Source of the DNA: an uncultured Burkholderiales bacterium
GTDB taxonomy: Bacteria > Pseudomonadota > Gammaproteobacteria > Burkholderiales > Burkholderiaceae_C
Length of the DNA: 64,000 bases
Assembly: GCA_903896615.1 (NCBI GenBank)
Contig: CAITYM010000087.1
Span: 22,054-86,053 of the forward strand
Reading direction: 5' to 3'
Shown: positions 1-9,792 of the stretch, piece after piece
Layout: every line of letters starts with the position of its first letter
How positions within the stretch are numbered: position 1 is the first letter of the stretch
Position numbers and translations under genes: made by a program
The notes under the pieces: model-generated
The model's input: only the letters and a program-made list of their open reading frames with translations
What the model was told of the DNA's origin: nothing
Database searches by the model: none

Positions 1-1241
1 AGCTTTTGTTCTGCCTCAGACAATCCACTAGGCGCCTCTAATGTGGGGATGATGGCAAAGTGATCGCTGACTTTAGCGTTGTCAAAAACTTTTTTGGAAG
101 GTTTTATATATTTCTTATCAATAGCAATTTTGGCAAACGGAGCTAAGTGTTGCATTGAGCTACTGGCTATCATCTCAAAAGTTGAGTGCACGGTAGCTAA
201 ATAATCCTCTGGTAAATGCCGGGAATCTGTTCTCGGATAGGTCAGCGCTTTATGCCGCTCATACAAGCTTTGCGCAAGTGCAAGCGTTGTTTTAGCAGAA
301 AACCCAAAACGCCCGTTTGCCTCTCGTTGTAATGAGGTTAAATCAAAGAGGCCTGGACTACCTTTGTTGGAGGGTGAGCTTTCTTCGGTAACGGTGGCTG
401 TTTTTCCTTTTAGATGTGAGGAAATTTTGAGCGCTGCTTCTTCACTCCATACGCGGTCTGCTTTTTTCTCTGAGTCGTTTTCATCTTTTTTGTGATCAGG
501 AGAGAACCATTTGCCTGCATAAGCACCTGCTTTTGCATTAAACGAGGCGTGAATCTCCCAAAAATCGCGACTCACAAATTTCCTGATGAGCTCTTCACGT
601 TCAACAACCACACTAAGTGTTGGCGTTTGAACGCGACCTACCGTTGTTAAAAAGAAGCCCCCATCCCTTGAATTAAATGCAGTAAAAGCTCGGGTCCCAT
701 TGATACCGACTAACCAATCCGCTTCTGATCGACAACGCGCAGCGTCAGCAAGTCCTTGCATTTGTTGATTGGTTCGCAATTTGTCAAAACCGTCCCGAAT
801 GGCTTGCGGCGTCATACTTTGAAGCCAAAGGCGCGATACGGATTTGTCTAGAGACTTTTTGCCACCAGCGAATTGTTCAATTAAACGGAAAATTAACTCC
901 CCCTCGCGTCCGGCGTCGCAGGCGTTCACCAGGTTGGAGATGTCCTTACGTTTGGCTAATTTCACGACAGCATTAAGCCGTGATTTGGTTTTTTCAACCG
1001 GCTTTAAATCAAAGTAGGGCGGAATAACGGGCAAATTAGCAAAACTCCATTTTCCTCGTTTTACTTCAAAATCCTCTGGGGCTTGAATTTCTAATAGGTG
1101 TCCGACAGCGCTTGTGATGACGTAACGCTCATTTTCAAAGTGATCATCGTGCTTTTCAAATTTGCCAGATTGCGGCGTTAATGCTTTGACAATGTCTTGA
1201 GCAACAGAGGGCTTTTCGGCAATAACCAAAGTCTTACTCAT
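1..1241 (-). CDS. topB: DNA topoisomerase III, C-terminal part cut by window edge
   Basis: Reverse complement from ATG at 1241 reads MSKTLVIAEKPSVAQDIVKAL...DAGREGELIFRL...SRLWLQSMTP...VGRVQTPTLSVVVERE...YPRTDSRHLPEDY, typical of type IA topoisomerase III. Runs off the 5' end of the window, so absent from the ORF track. Confidence 0.93.
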   Translation of the reverse strand, partial: MSKTLVIAEKPSVAQDIVKALTPQSGKFEKHDDHFENERYVITSAVGHLLEIQAPEDFEVKRGKWSFANLPVIPPYFDLKPVEKTKSRLNAVVKLAKRKDISNLVNACDAGREGELIFRLIEQFAGGKKSLDKSVSRLWLQSMTPQAIRDGFDKLRTNQQMQGLADAARCRSEADWLVGINGTRAFTAFNSRDGGFFLTTVGRVQTPTLSVVVEREELIRKFVSRDFWEIHASFNAKAGAYAGKWFSPDHKKDENDSEKKADRVWSEEAALKISSHLKGKTATVTEESSPSNKGSPGLFDLTSLQREANGRFGFSAKTTLALAQSLYERHKALTYPRTDSRHLPEDYLATVHSTFEMIASSSMQHLAPFAKIAIDKKYIKPSKKVFDNAKVSDHFAIIPTLEAPSGLSEAEQK

Positions 1242-1375
1242 TCGTTTACTTTCCTCAAATTGAAATTCATTTTTAACGTTCTAACAATGTTTTTAGGCAT
1301 GATGTTGATCCTACAATGCGAGATTATTGCTTGCAATTGGGATAATTTGTGCATGTCTAATCTTAACGAGTTTTT

Positions 1376-1858
1376 ATGGTGATCAAAAAAGAGGCTGGAA
1401 AATTGTCGGGTCGACGCATCCAAGTCAGACGTTCGGGCGTGCACGGCAAGGGTGTATTTGCTGTTCAAGACATTCCCAAGGGAGAGGTCATCATTCAGTA
1501 TGTAGGGGAGATTATTACCTGGAAGGCGGCAGAGCGTAGGCACCCCCACGACCCCAAAGACCCTAATCATACGTTTTATTTTCATATCAACGATAAGCAT
1601 GTTATTGATGCACTCCACGGTGGCAATTCTTCACGCTGGATTAATCATTCGTGTGCGCCTAACTGCGAAGCAGATGAAATTGGGGATGAGGTTTTTATCA
1701 AGTCTATTAAAAATATTAAAGCCGGAACTGAACTTACCTATGATTATGGGTTGACTATAGATGAGCCCTATACCGCTAAACTTAAAGCACAATATCCGTG
1801 TTGGTGCGGTGCAAAGAATTGCCGCGGGACGTTGCTGTCCCCTAAAAATAAAAAATAA
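1376..1858 (+). CDS. SET domain-containing protein-lysine N-methyltransferase
   Basis: 160 aa with SET motifs (RWINHSCAPNCEA, GTELTYDYG) and a post-SET Cys cluster (CWCGAKNCRGTLL). Confidence 0.9.
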   Translation: MVIKKEAGKLSGRRIQVRRSGVHGKGVFAVQDIPKGEVIIQYVGEIITWKAAERRHPHDPKDPNHTFYFHINDKHVIDALHGGNSSRWINHSCAPNCEADEIGDEVFIKSIKNIKAGTELTYDYGLTIDEPYTAKLKAQYPCWCGAKNCRGTLLSPKNKK

Positions 1859-1868
1859 CTAGGCGGAT

Positions 1869-2666
1869 ATGACTTGGCCATTAAACGATATTTATTTAGC
1901 GCTGCGCGCCCAAATGCCAGGTATCAAAGTCGAAATTTTGCAGACAATTGACTCAACAAATAGTGAATTGATGCGCCGAGCTAAGAATGGACTCACGGAT
2001 CCGCTGCTGTTGATAGCTGAAGAACAAACGGCGGGAAAAGGAAGGCTTGGCAGGACTTGGTACGCGCGACCCGGTGATGCGCTTACCTTCTCTTTAGGTC
2101 TTGAGTTATCTGCCGAGGATTGGAGTGGGTTTTCATTGGCAATTGGTTTGGGTATTTTGAATGGCCTAGATCCTCAACGCAGTTATCCAATGGGCCTTAA
2201 ATGGCCCAACGATATTTGGCTTGGGCCCGCCCATACAGCGCGCAAACTAGGTGGCATTTTAATTGAATCCACTATTTCCTCCCAACATAACCCAGGGGCT
2301 GGGCGGGCTCGTTACTGCGTCATCGGGGTGGGCATTAACTTAGTCGCACCCGAAGGCTTGGATTTATCAAGAGCTGCGGCTGGGATGTGTGAGCTTGATC
2401 CAACCAGTACACCTGCTTCAGTATTGATCACTGTGGGGCCTCAGATTATTAAAAACATATTGCGTTTTGAGGCGCAAGGGTTTAATTCATTTCAAAATGA
2501 ATTCGCAGATTGTGATTTGCTTATGGGTCAACAAGTCTCTATGAGTAATGGACTTACTGGGCGCGCCTGCGGAGTAAATTCAAGCGGTGAGTTTTTGATT
2601 CAGACACAATCTGGCGTTGTACCTATCACGAGTGATGAGGTTAGTTTGGTGGGCATTGATTTTTGA
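1869..2666 (+). CDS. birA: Biotin--[acetyl-CoA-carboxylase] ligase
   Basis: BPL motifs: TIDSTNSELMRRA, EEQTAGKGRLGRTWYARPGDALTFSL, LKWPNDIWL, KLGGILIES, GVGINL. Confidence 0.92.
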   Translation: MTWPLNDIYLALRAQMPGIKVEILQTIDSTNSELMRRAKNGLTDPLLLIAEEQTAGKGRLGRTWYARPGDALTFSLGLELSAEDWSGFSLAIGLGILNGLDPQRSYPMGLKWPNDIWLGPAHTARKLGGILIESTISSQHNPGAGRARYCVIGVGINLVAPEGLDLSRAAAGMCELDPTSTPASVLITVGPQIIKNILRFEAQGFNSFQNEFADCDLLMGQQVSMSNGLTGRACGVNSSGEFLIQTQSGVVPITSDEVSLVGIDF

Positions 2667-2700
2667 GGCTGCTCAAATTGAATGACATTTTGAGGGTTGA

Positions 2701-2949
2701 ATGAAAAAAACAAGTTACTTTTGGATCCTATTTTGGATAGTTGTAAACCTCTCAATATTTGGTTGGACAACTGGTTTTTTGCAAGAGAATATCTTGACAG
2801 AGAAAATAACAGAACAACCGATTCGCGCGTTAGAGGAGTTCAATGCAGAAGCCGTACATTTGATAAAAGATGCCGCGCCTTCTCCTGTTGCTACTTCAAG
2901 TCCTGTCCAACTTACACCTCCTGGCGAGTCCGCGGCGCAACCAAAGTAG
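2701..2949 (+). CDS. Hypothetical small protein, one N-terminal hydrophobic segment and Pro/Ser-rich tail
   Basis: 82 aa ORF just after birA; hydrophobic YFWILFWIVVNLSIFGW segment. Confidence 0.55.
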   Translation: MKKTSYFWILFWIVVNLSIFGWTTGFLQENILTEKITEQPIRALEEFNAEAVHLIKDAAPSPVATSSPVQLTPPGESAAQPK

Positions 2950-3008
2950 TCTTTTGGGGACTCAATTTTTTTGGGTACAGTTGCGTTTATTGTCTTAATG
3001 CTGTGCTC

Positions 3009-3518
3009 TTATCGGTTCTCATTATTGCGCGTGAGCTCTTGCGTATACACCTCTAGCGCCAACTCGGTCACTGTAGCCACCTCATGACCCACCTCTGCGT
3101 GAAATTCTTGCTCAGTTATACGTATAGCCCGCTCGAACGCGTTTAACCAGTTAAGGCCTGTCTCAGTGAATCGAATGATCTTTGCCCTGGAATCTCTGGG
3201 GTCATCAAAGCGCTCCACTAGCCCCCAAGCGGCACATTGATTGACCAATTCCCCCATTCCTTGTTTGGTAACGCCCGCGCTTTGCGCTAGATCAGTTAAG
3301 CGCGATCCCTCGAGTGCTAAGTGCCGTGTTATGTGAATGTGTGCTGCACTGATTTTTTCTCGTGCTGCCAAATTGGAGAGTGCAAGTGGCACCTCCGTGT
3401 CATTTGACATTAGGTATAAAACTCGCTCATCAAAGCGACGCATAGCGTCACCAAGCAATCTTCCTAGGTGAACTTGGCGCCAATCTTGATGAACGCGGGT
3501 TTGTCTCATAGTGTACAT
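3009..3518 (-). CDS. MarR family transcriptional regulator
   Basis: 169 aa winged-HTH pattern: HIHITRHLALEGSRLTDLAQSAGVTKQGMGELVNQCAAWGLVERFDDPRDSRAKIIRFTETG. Confidence 0.85.
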   Translation of the reverse strand: MYTMRQTRVHQDWRQVHLGRLLGDAMRRFDERVLYLMSNDTEVPLALSNLAAREKISAAHIHITRHLALEGSRLTDLAQSAGVTKQGMGELVNQCAAWGLVERFDDPRDSRAKIIRFTETGLNWLNAFERAIRITEQEFHAEVGHEVATVTELALEVYTQELTRNNENR

Positions 3519-3592
3519 AGTAAAGTAAATTGACTAAAAAAACATTTATTAATGGGTATAAATTGAGATAAAGTACTGCCTAGGCATCCAGT

Positions 3593-3608
3593 CTGTTGAA
3601 ATATACAG
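3593..3608 (+). promoter_or_regulatory. LexA/SOS box upstream of recA
   Basis: CTGTTGAAATATACAG exactly fits CTGT-N8-ACAG, about 47 bp upstream of the recA start codon. Confidence 0.8.
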
Positions 3609-3654
3609 CATTGAATGAACCGCTCGAATACGCAAACAACTCAAAGGAAACATC

Positions 3655-4857
3655 ATGGAATCAGCAACAAAAGGCACCCCTCCTACTGGAGAAAAAGGAA
3701 AAGCATTGCAAGCAGCTTTGGCTCAAATTGAAAAACAATTTGGCAAAGGGACCATCATGCGCCTTGGCGAGGGAGAGGTGATTGAGGACATACAGGTAGT
3801 ATCAACCGGTTCTTTGGGCTTGGATGTGGCGCTTGGCGTAGGTGGGCTGCCAAGGGGGCGCGTGATTGAAATTTATGGACCAGAGTCTTCAGGTAAAACA
3901 ACATTAACGTTGCAAGTTATCGCTGAGATGCAAAGACAGGCCGGAACATGCGCATTTGTGGATGCGGAACATGCACTGGACGTTCAGTACGCTCAAAAAC
4001 TGGGTGTTAATTTGCAGGAATTATTGATCAGCCAACCGGACACGGGAGAGCAAGCTCTAGAAATCGTGGATAGTTTAGTCCGCTCAGGGGCTGTAGACCT
4101 AGTTGTCGTTGACTCAGTAGCTGCGCTTACTCCGCGCGCAGAAATCGAGGGTGAGATGGGCGACTCCTTGCCTGGTTTGCAAGCACGTCTTATGAGTCAA
4201 GCACTTAGAAAGCTTACAGCAAGTATAAAAAAGACGAATTGCACGGTAATTTTCATCAATCAAATTCGTATGAAAATTGGCGTGATGTTTGGTAGCCCTG
4301 AGACAACGACAGGTGGAAATGCTTTGAAGTTTTATGCATCAGTGCGTTTAGATATTAGACGCACCGGGACGATAAAACGAGGTGAAGATGCGGTTGGTAA
4401 CGAAACTAAAGTTAAGGTTGTTAAAAACAAAGTTGCACCACCATTTAAGACCGCTGAATTTGATATTCTTTTTGGTGAAGGTATCAGTCGCCACGGTGAG
4501 ATTATTGACTTGGGCGTTGTCGCTCGAATAGTTGAAAAGTCTGGCGCCTGGTATGCTTATAACGGCGAGAAGATTGGACAAGGCAGAGACAATGCGCGGG
4601 AGTTTTTGAGAGAGAACCCAGAACTTGCATTTGAGATTGAGAATAAAGTGAGGGAATCACTAGGAGTACCGCTTCTTTTAGAGCCGGTGATCGGATTTGC
4701 AGGAGACGACGAGTCAGAAGATGTGGCTACTCCGCATGCAAAGGAAATAAAAGAACCCAAAGGGCGTGCGGCAAAGCTTAAGGCGGCGAAAGAGGCTGCG
4801 GAAGCTTTAGCAAGTGCTAGCGCCAAAGACGAAGAAGCTTTAGACGCCGTAAAGTAA
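3655..4857 (+). CDS. recA: Recombinase RecA
   Basis: [19 protein letters not shown] Walker A, full-length RecA core; long Ala/Lys-rich C-terminal tail. Confidence 0.98.
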   Translation: MESATKGTPPTGEKGKALQAALAQIEKQFGKGTIMRLGEGEVIEDIQVVSTGSLGLDVALGVGGLPRGRVIEIYGPESSGKTTLTLQVIAEMQRQAGTCAFVDAEHALDVQYAQKLGVNLQELLISQPDTGEQALEIVDSLVRSGAVDLVVVDSVAALTPRAEIEGEMGDSLPGLQARLMSQALRKLTASIKKTNCTVIFINQIRMKIGVMFGSPETTTGGNALKFYASVRLDIRRTGTIKRGEDAVGNETKVKVVKNKVAPPFKTAEFDILFGEGISRHGEIIDLGVVARIVEKSGAWYAYNGEKIGQGRDNAREFLRENPELAFEIENKVRESLGVPLLLEPVIGFAGDDESEDVATPHAKEIKEPKGRAAKLKAAKEAAEALASASAKDEEALDAVK

Positions 4858-4909
4858 ATAAAAAACACACCGTGATTAATGTGTTGACAGACTACAAGGA
4901 GTCTCAGCA

Positions 4910-5425
4910 ATGGGCCCGTCATTAAAAGGGCGGGCCCTACGTTTGCTCTCAAACCGTGAGCATTCAAAGCATGAGTTGGCTCAAAAGCTAAAACAACACG
5001 CGCAGTCCGAAGATGAGTTGTTGCAGGTCCTTGAATGGTTGCAGGCCAAGGGTTTTATTAACGAACAACGGGTGCTTGAATCTATTATTTATAGACGAGC
5101 CCCTAAGTTGGGTTACGCAAGAGTAGCCCGAGAACTACAAGAGAAGGGCCTTGCAGCCCATGCCGTGACCGACGCCGTTAAGGAGTTGAAGGAAACGGAG
5201 GCAGAGCGGGCCAAAAATGTTTGGTTAAAAAAATTCAAAACCCCCGCACAATCAATAGCTGATAAAGCTCGGCAAATGAGGTTTTTAATGTCGCGTGGAT
5301 TTGCTCCCTCTGTTGTCATCCAATTGCTCAACGAACAAACGGCTTTTGACAACGAGGGGAAAAAACCAAGCGCAGAAGAGGAGGCAGAGCTTGCTAGGCT
5401 AATTGATACATTAGAGAGTGATTAA
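4910..5425 (+). CDS. recX: Regulatory protein RecX
   Basis: Downstream of recA; ALRLLSNREHSKHELAQKL...YRRAPKLGYARVARELQEKG RecX repeats. Confidence 0.92.
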   Translation: MGPSLKGRALRLLSNREHSKHELAQKLKQHAQSEDELLQVLEWLQAKGFINEQRVLESIIYRRAPKLGYARVARELQEKGLAAHAVTDAVKELKETEAERAKNVWLKKFKTPAQSIADKARQMRFLMSRGFAPSVVIQLLNEQTAFDNEGKKPSAEEEAELARLIDTLESD

Positions 5426-5432
5426 TTTAAAT

Positions 5433-6359
5433 CTAGACGCCAAGCATTAGCTTTAGGTTTTGAACGGCAGCACCGCTTGCACCCTTGCCTAAATTATCAA
5501 ATTGTGCAAAAAGAACAATTTGACGTTTGTCTTCATTCCCAAAAACATGGATTGCCATCCGATCAGAGCCCGCTAAGGCAGTTGCACTTAATTTTGCTGT
5601 GGCATCCCCTAAGTGAACACTAACAATTGGATCGTTTGAGGCACATACACTTGCGTAGTGAGCGTGCAAGACCTCATAAATATCTTGAGCACGAACTGAG
5701 GAGCTTAAAAGGTCTAGGTGAAGGGGTAATTGGACAAGCATGCCCTGGGGAAAGTTTGCAACGCAAGGCACGAAAATTGGGGTTGTATGCAGCCCCGTGA
5801 ATTTCATGATCTCTGGCAAATGCTTATGCGTAAGACCAAGTGCGTAAGCCTCAAAGCGAGAAGTAGTAGAGGCCTCGAATTCTTCAATCATTGCGCGCCC
5901 GCCGCCAGAATAACCACTAACGCAGGGTAAGCACAAAGCAGCGCCAGGATTTAGTAAGCCTGAGGTAATCAAGGGGCTGATAAGTGCAATAGCACCGCTT
6001 GCATAGCACCCCGGGTTAGCGACCTTTACACTTTTGCTGATCAAGCCTGATTGGGCCCTATTTAGTTCTGCAAAACCGTAAGTCCAATCAGGGTGTGTTC
6101 GGTGGGCTGTAGAGGCATCTAAAACTTTGGGCTTGGTTCCAGTTAAAGAATCGATCAAACCAACAGATTCAACTGCTGCCTCATCGTGCAGGCATAAGAT
6201 GACCAAATCTACGCTTTGCATAATCTGCTGCTTTGCGACTTTGTCTTTACGTAGCTCCGAGGAAATGGAGACTAATTCAATCTGCGGCATAGCTTTAAGA
6301 CGGTCCCTGATTTGCAGACCTGTCGTACCGGCTTCGCCGTCGATAAAAACTTTGTACAT
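5433..6359 (-). CDS. argC: N-acetyl-gamma-glutamyl-phosphate reductase (short type)
   Basis: [21 protein letters not shown]...[18 protein letters not shown]...[15 protein letters not shown]. Confidence 0.93.
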   Translation of the reverse strand: MYKVFIDGEAGTTGLQIRDRLKAMPQIELVSISSELRKDKVAKQQIMQSVDLVILCLHDEAAVESVGLIDSLTGTKPKVLDASTAHRTHPDWTYGFAELNRAQSGLISKSVKVANPGCYASGAIALISPLITSGLLNPGAALCLPCVSGYSGGGRAMIEEFEASTTSRFEAYALGLTHKHLPEIMKFTGLHTTPIFVPCVANFPQGMLVQLPLHLDLLSSSVRAQDIYEVLHAHYASVCASNDPIVSVHLGDATAKLSATALAGSDRMAIHVFGNEDKRQIVLFAQFDNLGKGASGAAVQNLKLMLGV

Positions 6360-6381
6360 TTTAGATATCGCTTTCTAAAGT

Positions 6382-6415
6382 AGCACTTTTTATCACTTTA
6401 AAGTGAAATGGTGCT
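6382..6415. repeat. Imperfect palindrome in the argC/sucC divergent intergenic region
   Basis: AGCAC-N6-TCACTTTAAAGTGA-N4-GTGCT: nested inverted repeats with one dyad centre. Confidence 0.6.
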
Positions 6416-6550
6416 GAAAAAAAGGGGAAAAACTGAGGCATATCAAAGAATTGTGCGCCGCACCATGATACATTTCAACACGGCAAAGTCTCAAGACGGG
6501 GTGCTGATCGCCGTGCGGTTGCCAGTCATTAACATTGATTTAACACTATT

Positions 6551-7711
6551 ATGAAGATACATGAGTACCAAGGCAAGGAAATCTTGCGTAACTTTGGCGT
6601 TCCAGTTCCTCGTGGAATTCCAGCTTTCACTGTACAAGAGGCCGTAGAGGCGGCGCAAAAACTTGGCGGGCCAGTTTGGGTCGTGAAGGCGCAAATACAC
6701 GCAGGAGGCAGGGGAAAGGGGGGCGGAGTTAAATTGGCGCGTTCAATAGACGAGGTTAAAAAGCTGGCGGGTGAGATTTTGGGTATGCAACTCATTACTC
6801 ATCAAACTGGTCCCTTAGGACAAAAAGTTCGACGTCTCCTAATTGAAGACGGGGCGGACATTAAAAAAGAATATTACGTCTCCTTGGTCACAGACCGGGC
6901 CTCGCAAAAGGTCGCTTTAATGGCTTCTTCTGAGGGCGGAATGGACATTGAGGAGGTTGCTCACAGCACCCCAGAGAAAATCATTAAAGTCTTTATCGAC
7001 CCCTTAGTCGGTTTGACTACAGAGCAAGCAAATTCAGTTGCAAAAAGTATCGGCGTACCTGCCGCCTCTACTGAACAAGCTGTCGATGTGTTTAAAAAGC
7101 TTTACGAGTGCTATCAGGCGACTGACTCATCCCTTGCAGAAATTAATCCCCTAATCCTTGAAGGTGGCGGTGGAATTAAAGCTTTGGATGCTAAATTTAA
7201 TTTCGATTCGAACGCATTGTTCCGTCATCCTGAAATCGTGGCCTACCGCGATTTGGATGAGGAAGATCCAGCTGAGATTGAGGCATCTAAATTTGATTTG
7301 GCTTACATCAGCCTAGACGGAAATATTGGTTGCTTGGTTAACGGTGCAGGACTTGCAATGGCAACCATGGACACGATTAAGTTGTTTGGCGCAGAGCCAG
7401 CAAACTTCTTGGACGTTGGCGGTGGAGCGACCCCAGAGAAAGTCACAGAGGCTTTCAAGATCATGCTAAAAAATCCAAAAGTCAAAGCTATTTTAGTAAA
7501 TATCTTTGGTGGGATTATGAAGTGTGACACGATCGCCAATGGCGTGATTACGGCTTGTAAGGCTGTGAACTTGAGCGTTCCACTGGTCGTTCGCATGAAA
7601 GGCACAAACGAAGATTTGGGCAAAAAAATGTTAGCTGATTCAGGCTTGCCAATTATCAGTGCTGACACTATGGCAGAAGCGGCTCAAAAGGTCGTGGCCG
7701 CATTGAACTGA
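6551..7711 (+). CDS. sucC: Succinyl-CoA ligase (ADP-forming) subunit beta
   Basis: [27 protein letters not shown]...[16 protein letters not shown]...[17 protein letters not shown]. Confidence 0.97.
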   Translation: MKIHEYQGKEILRNFGVPVPRGIPAFTVQEAVEAAQKLGGPVWVVKAQIHAGGRGKGGGVKLARSIDEVKKLAGEILGMQLITHQTGPLGQKVRRLLIEDGADIKKEYYVSLVTDRASQKVALMASSEGGMDIEEVAHSTPEKIIKVFIDPLVGLTTEQANSVAKSIGVPAASTEQAVDVFKKLYECYQATDSSLAEINPLILEGGGGIKALDAKFNFDSNALFRHPEIVAYRDLDEEDPAEIEASKFDLAYISLDGNIGCLVNGAGLAMATMDTIKLFGAEPANFLDVGGGATPEKVTEAFKIMLKNPKVKAILVNIFGGIMKCDTIANGVITACKAVNLSVPLVVRMKGTNEDLGKKMLADSGLPIISADTMAEAAQKVVAALN

Positions 7712-7728
7712 CCCAAAGGAAAATTAGT

Positions 7729-8622
7729 ATGTCAATTTACATCAATAAAAGTACAAAAGTTATTACCCAAGGTATCACCGGAAAGACGGGTCAGTTTCAC
7801 ACAGAGAAATGCCAAGAATATGCGAATGGTAAAAACTGTTTTGTCGCAGGCGTGAATCCCAAAAAAGCGGGGGAGTCGATTTTTAATATCCCTATTTATG
7901 CGACTGTTAAAGAGGCGGCACATCAAACCGGAGCTACCGTCTCCGTGATTTATGTTCCACCAGCAGGGGCAGCGGCTGCGATTTGGGAGGCTGTGGAGGC
8001 GGATTTGGATTTCGCGATCTGTATTACTGAAGGAATTCCAGTTCGCGACATGTTGGAAGTGCGTAACAAAATGAAAGCGAAAGAAGCTGCAGGCGGTAAA
8101 AGAACGCTTCTCCTAGGTCCCAATTGTCCGGGTTTGATCACACCCGATGAAATAAAAATTGGGATCATGCCAGGACACATTCACCGCAAAGGTCGTATCG
8201 GCGTAGTTTCTCGCTCAGGAACCCTAACTTACGAAGCGGTTGCGCAGCTAACTGAGATCGGACTCGGCCAGTCAAGTGCGGTTGGTATTGGTGGTGATCC
8301 CATTAATGGCCTCAAACATATTGATGTGATGAAGGCCTTCAACGATGATCCTGATACTGATGCAGTCATCATGATTGGTGAAATTGGAGGTCCCGATGAG
8401 GCAGAAGCAGCGCGTTGGTGTAAGGCCAACATGAAAAAGCCGATCGTGGGCTTTATCGCCGGTGTTACTGCGCCCGCTGGCAAGCGCATGGGACATGCAG
8501 GTGCGCTGATCTCTGGTGGAGAAGACACGGCTGATGCAAAATTAAGCATCATGGAGGAGTGCGGATTTAAGATTACGCGCAACCCGTCCGAGATGGCAAA
8601 ACTCTTAAAGGCTATGATTTAA
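7729..8622 (+). CDS. sucD: Succinyl-CoA ligase (ADP-forming) subunit alpha
   Basis: MSIYINKSTKVITQGITGKTGQFHTEKCQEYANGKNCFVAGVNPKKAG...GHAGALISGG. Confidence 0.97.
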   Translation: MSIYINKSTKVITQGITGKTGQFHTEKCQEYANGKNCFVAGVNPKKAGESIFNIPIYATVKEAAHQTGATVSVIYVPPAGAAAAIWEAVEADLDFAICITEGIPVRDMLEVRNKMKAKEAAGGKRTLLLGPNCPGLITPDEIKIGIMPGHIHRKGRIGVVSRSGTLTYEAVAQLTEIGLGQSSAVGIGGDPINGLKHIDVMKAFNDDPDTDAVIMIGEIGGPDEAEAARWCKANMKKPIVGFIAGVTAPAGKRMGHAGALISGGEDTADAKLSIMEECGFKITRNPSEMAKLLKAMI

Positions 8623-8634
8623 GAGCGATGAGTC

Positions 8635-8661
8635 CTAGCCCCCTTTTCGGGGCTGGGCTAG
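8635..8661 (+). terminator. Putative terminator downstream of sucCD
   Basis: CTAGCCCCCTTTTCGGGGCTGGGCTAG can form AGCCCC/GGGGCT or CTAGCCC/GGGCTAG stems; a T6 run follows about 12 nt later. Confidence 0.5.
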
Positions 8662-8694
8662 AGTACTTAATGCTTTTTTGGAATCATTGAACAT

Positions 8695-9237
8695 ATGACA
8701 GACGCCACATACCATTTTAGACAACAACGTGGCTTTACTCTCATCCAAATCATGGCTATTTTGGGTGTCTTGGGATTGGTGCTGACCGTGGCAACCTCCT
8801 CTTATTTAAAACATCAATCCAAGCACTACATTAAGGAGGCCTTAGTTGAGGCGGGACATGCAAGGCAGGTCGTTGCTCAAAATGTAAAATCAAATGCTGA
8901 CGATAATTTAAAAGATTGGTCAAAGGGATATTCGCCTAAGACAGGTGAAAACAATGCATGGAGTGTTTATATAGACCCCGCAAGTGCAGCTGTCGTTGTC
9001 TCGCTTTTAACAACCAAAGAGCCCGCAACTTTACTGTGGGTTCCGTTAAAAAATAGTCAAAGTAAGGATGAATCAAATCCCCAGGAAGGAAAAATCCTCA
9101 ATGAGGATGGTCTAAACTGGGTTTGTGTTGTCAAAGACGATGCTATTCCAGACTCTATGCGTCTTTTTGCGCCACTTTCGGCCAGCGTACCCAAGCCTGG
9201 TATGAGTGATGATTGGGTAAGCGCAGACTGTCACTGA
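8695..9237 (+). CDS. Type IV pilin-like / pseudopilin protein
   Basis: Prepilin-type N-terminus RG|FTLIQIMAILGVLGLVLTVATSSYLKHQ; two C-terminal Cys residues consistent with a D-region loop. Confidence 0.75.
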   Translation: MTDATYHFRQQRGFTLIQIMAILGVLGLVLTVATSSYLKHQSKHYIKEALVEAGHARQVVAQNVKSNADDNLKDWSKGYSPKTGENNAWSVYIDPASAAVVVSLLTTKEPATLLWVPLKNSQSKDESNPQEGKILNEDGLNWVCVVKDDAIPDSMRLFAPLSASVPKPGMSDDWVSADCH

Positions 9238-9263
9238 TATTTGTCATAGGTATAAGGGTAAGC

Positions 9264-9749
9264 TCAAGCGGTGTTCGTAGTCGCAACAAAGTGGCCTGAC
9301 TTGCCGCCAAGCTTCTCTGCCAAGTGGATATCGTCCATGCGCATGCCCCGGTCAACTGCTTTGCACATATCATAAATTGTTAAGAGTGCAACCTGTACAG
9401 CAGTCAACGCCTCCATTTCTACGCCTGTTGGGCCGGTCGTTTCTGCGACTGCGCTGCAGGTGATTCGCGAATTGGCAGAGTCTGACTCAAAAGTTACGCT
9501 AACATGAGTTAAAGCGATAGGATGGCATAAGGGAATTAAATCGCTAGTGCGCTTAGACGCTTGTATACCAGCGATGCGTGCAATTCCTAATACATCCCCT
9601 TTTTTTGATTGCCCAGAGGAGATGATTTCAAAAGTAGAAGGACTCATCGTTATCGTTCCCTTGGCAACCGCTTTGCGATGGGTATGACTTTTGTTACTCA
9701 CGTCCACCATGTGGGCGTCGCCTTGGTTGTTGAAATGCGTTAAAGACAT
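9264..9749 (-). CDS. moaC: Cyclic pyranopterin monophosphate synthase
   Basis: [33 protein letters not shown]...[12 protein letters not shown]...[29 protein letters not shown]. Confidence 0.96.
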   Translation of the reverse strand: MSLTHFNNQGDAHMVDVSNKSHTHRKAVAKGTITMSPSTFEIISSGQSKKGDVLGIARIAGIQASKRTSDLIPLCHPIALTHVSVTFESDSANSRITCSAVAETTGPTGVEMEALTAVQVALLTIYDMCKAVDRGMRMDDIHLAEKLGGKSGHFVATTNTA

Positions 9750-9792
9750 GGTTAAAACTTTACAAAAATTTTTAGGTTAATATGCAAGGGAA

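Noticed and set aside
1238-1618. 126-aa minus-strand ORF over the SET gene start
   Set aside because: Antisense to the well-supported SET-domain CDS; no recognisable family.
2697-3056. 119-aa plus-strand ORF after birA
   Set aside because: Overlaps the more plausible 82-aa ORF in another frame; composition (Cys/Arg/Tyr-rich) looks non-coding.
4557-4967. 136-aa minus-strand ORF over the recA 3' end
   Set aside because: Antisense to recA; Ser/Ala-rich low complexity mirrors the Ala/Lys tail codons.
7303-8582. Several minus-strand ORFs opposite sucC and sucD
   Set aside because: Shadow ORFs in strongly conserved coding DNA.
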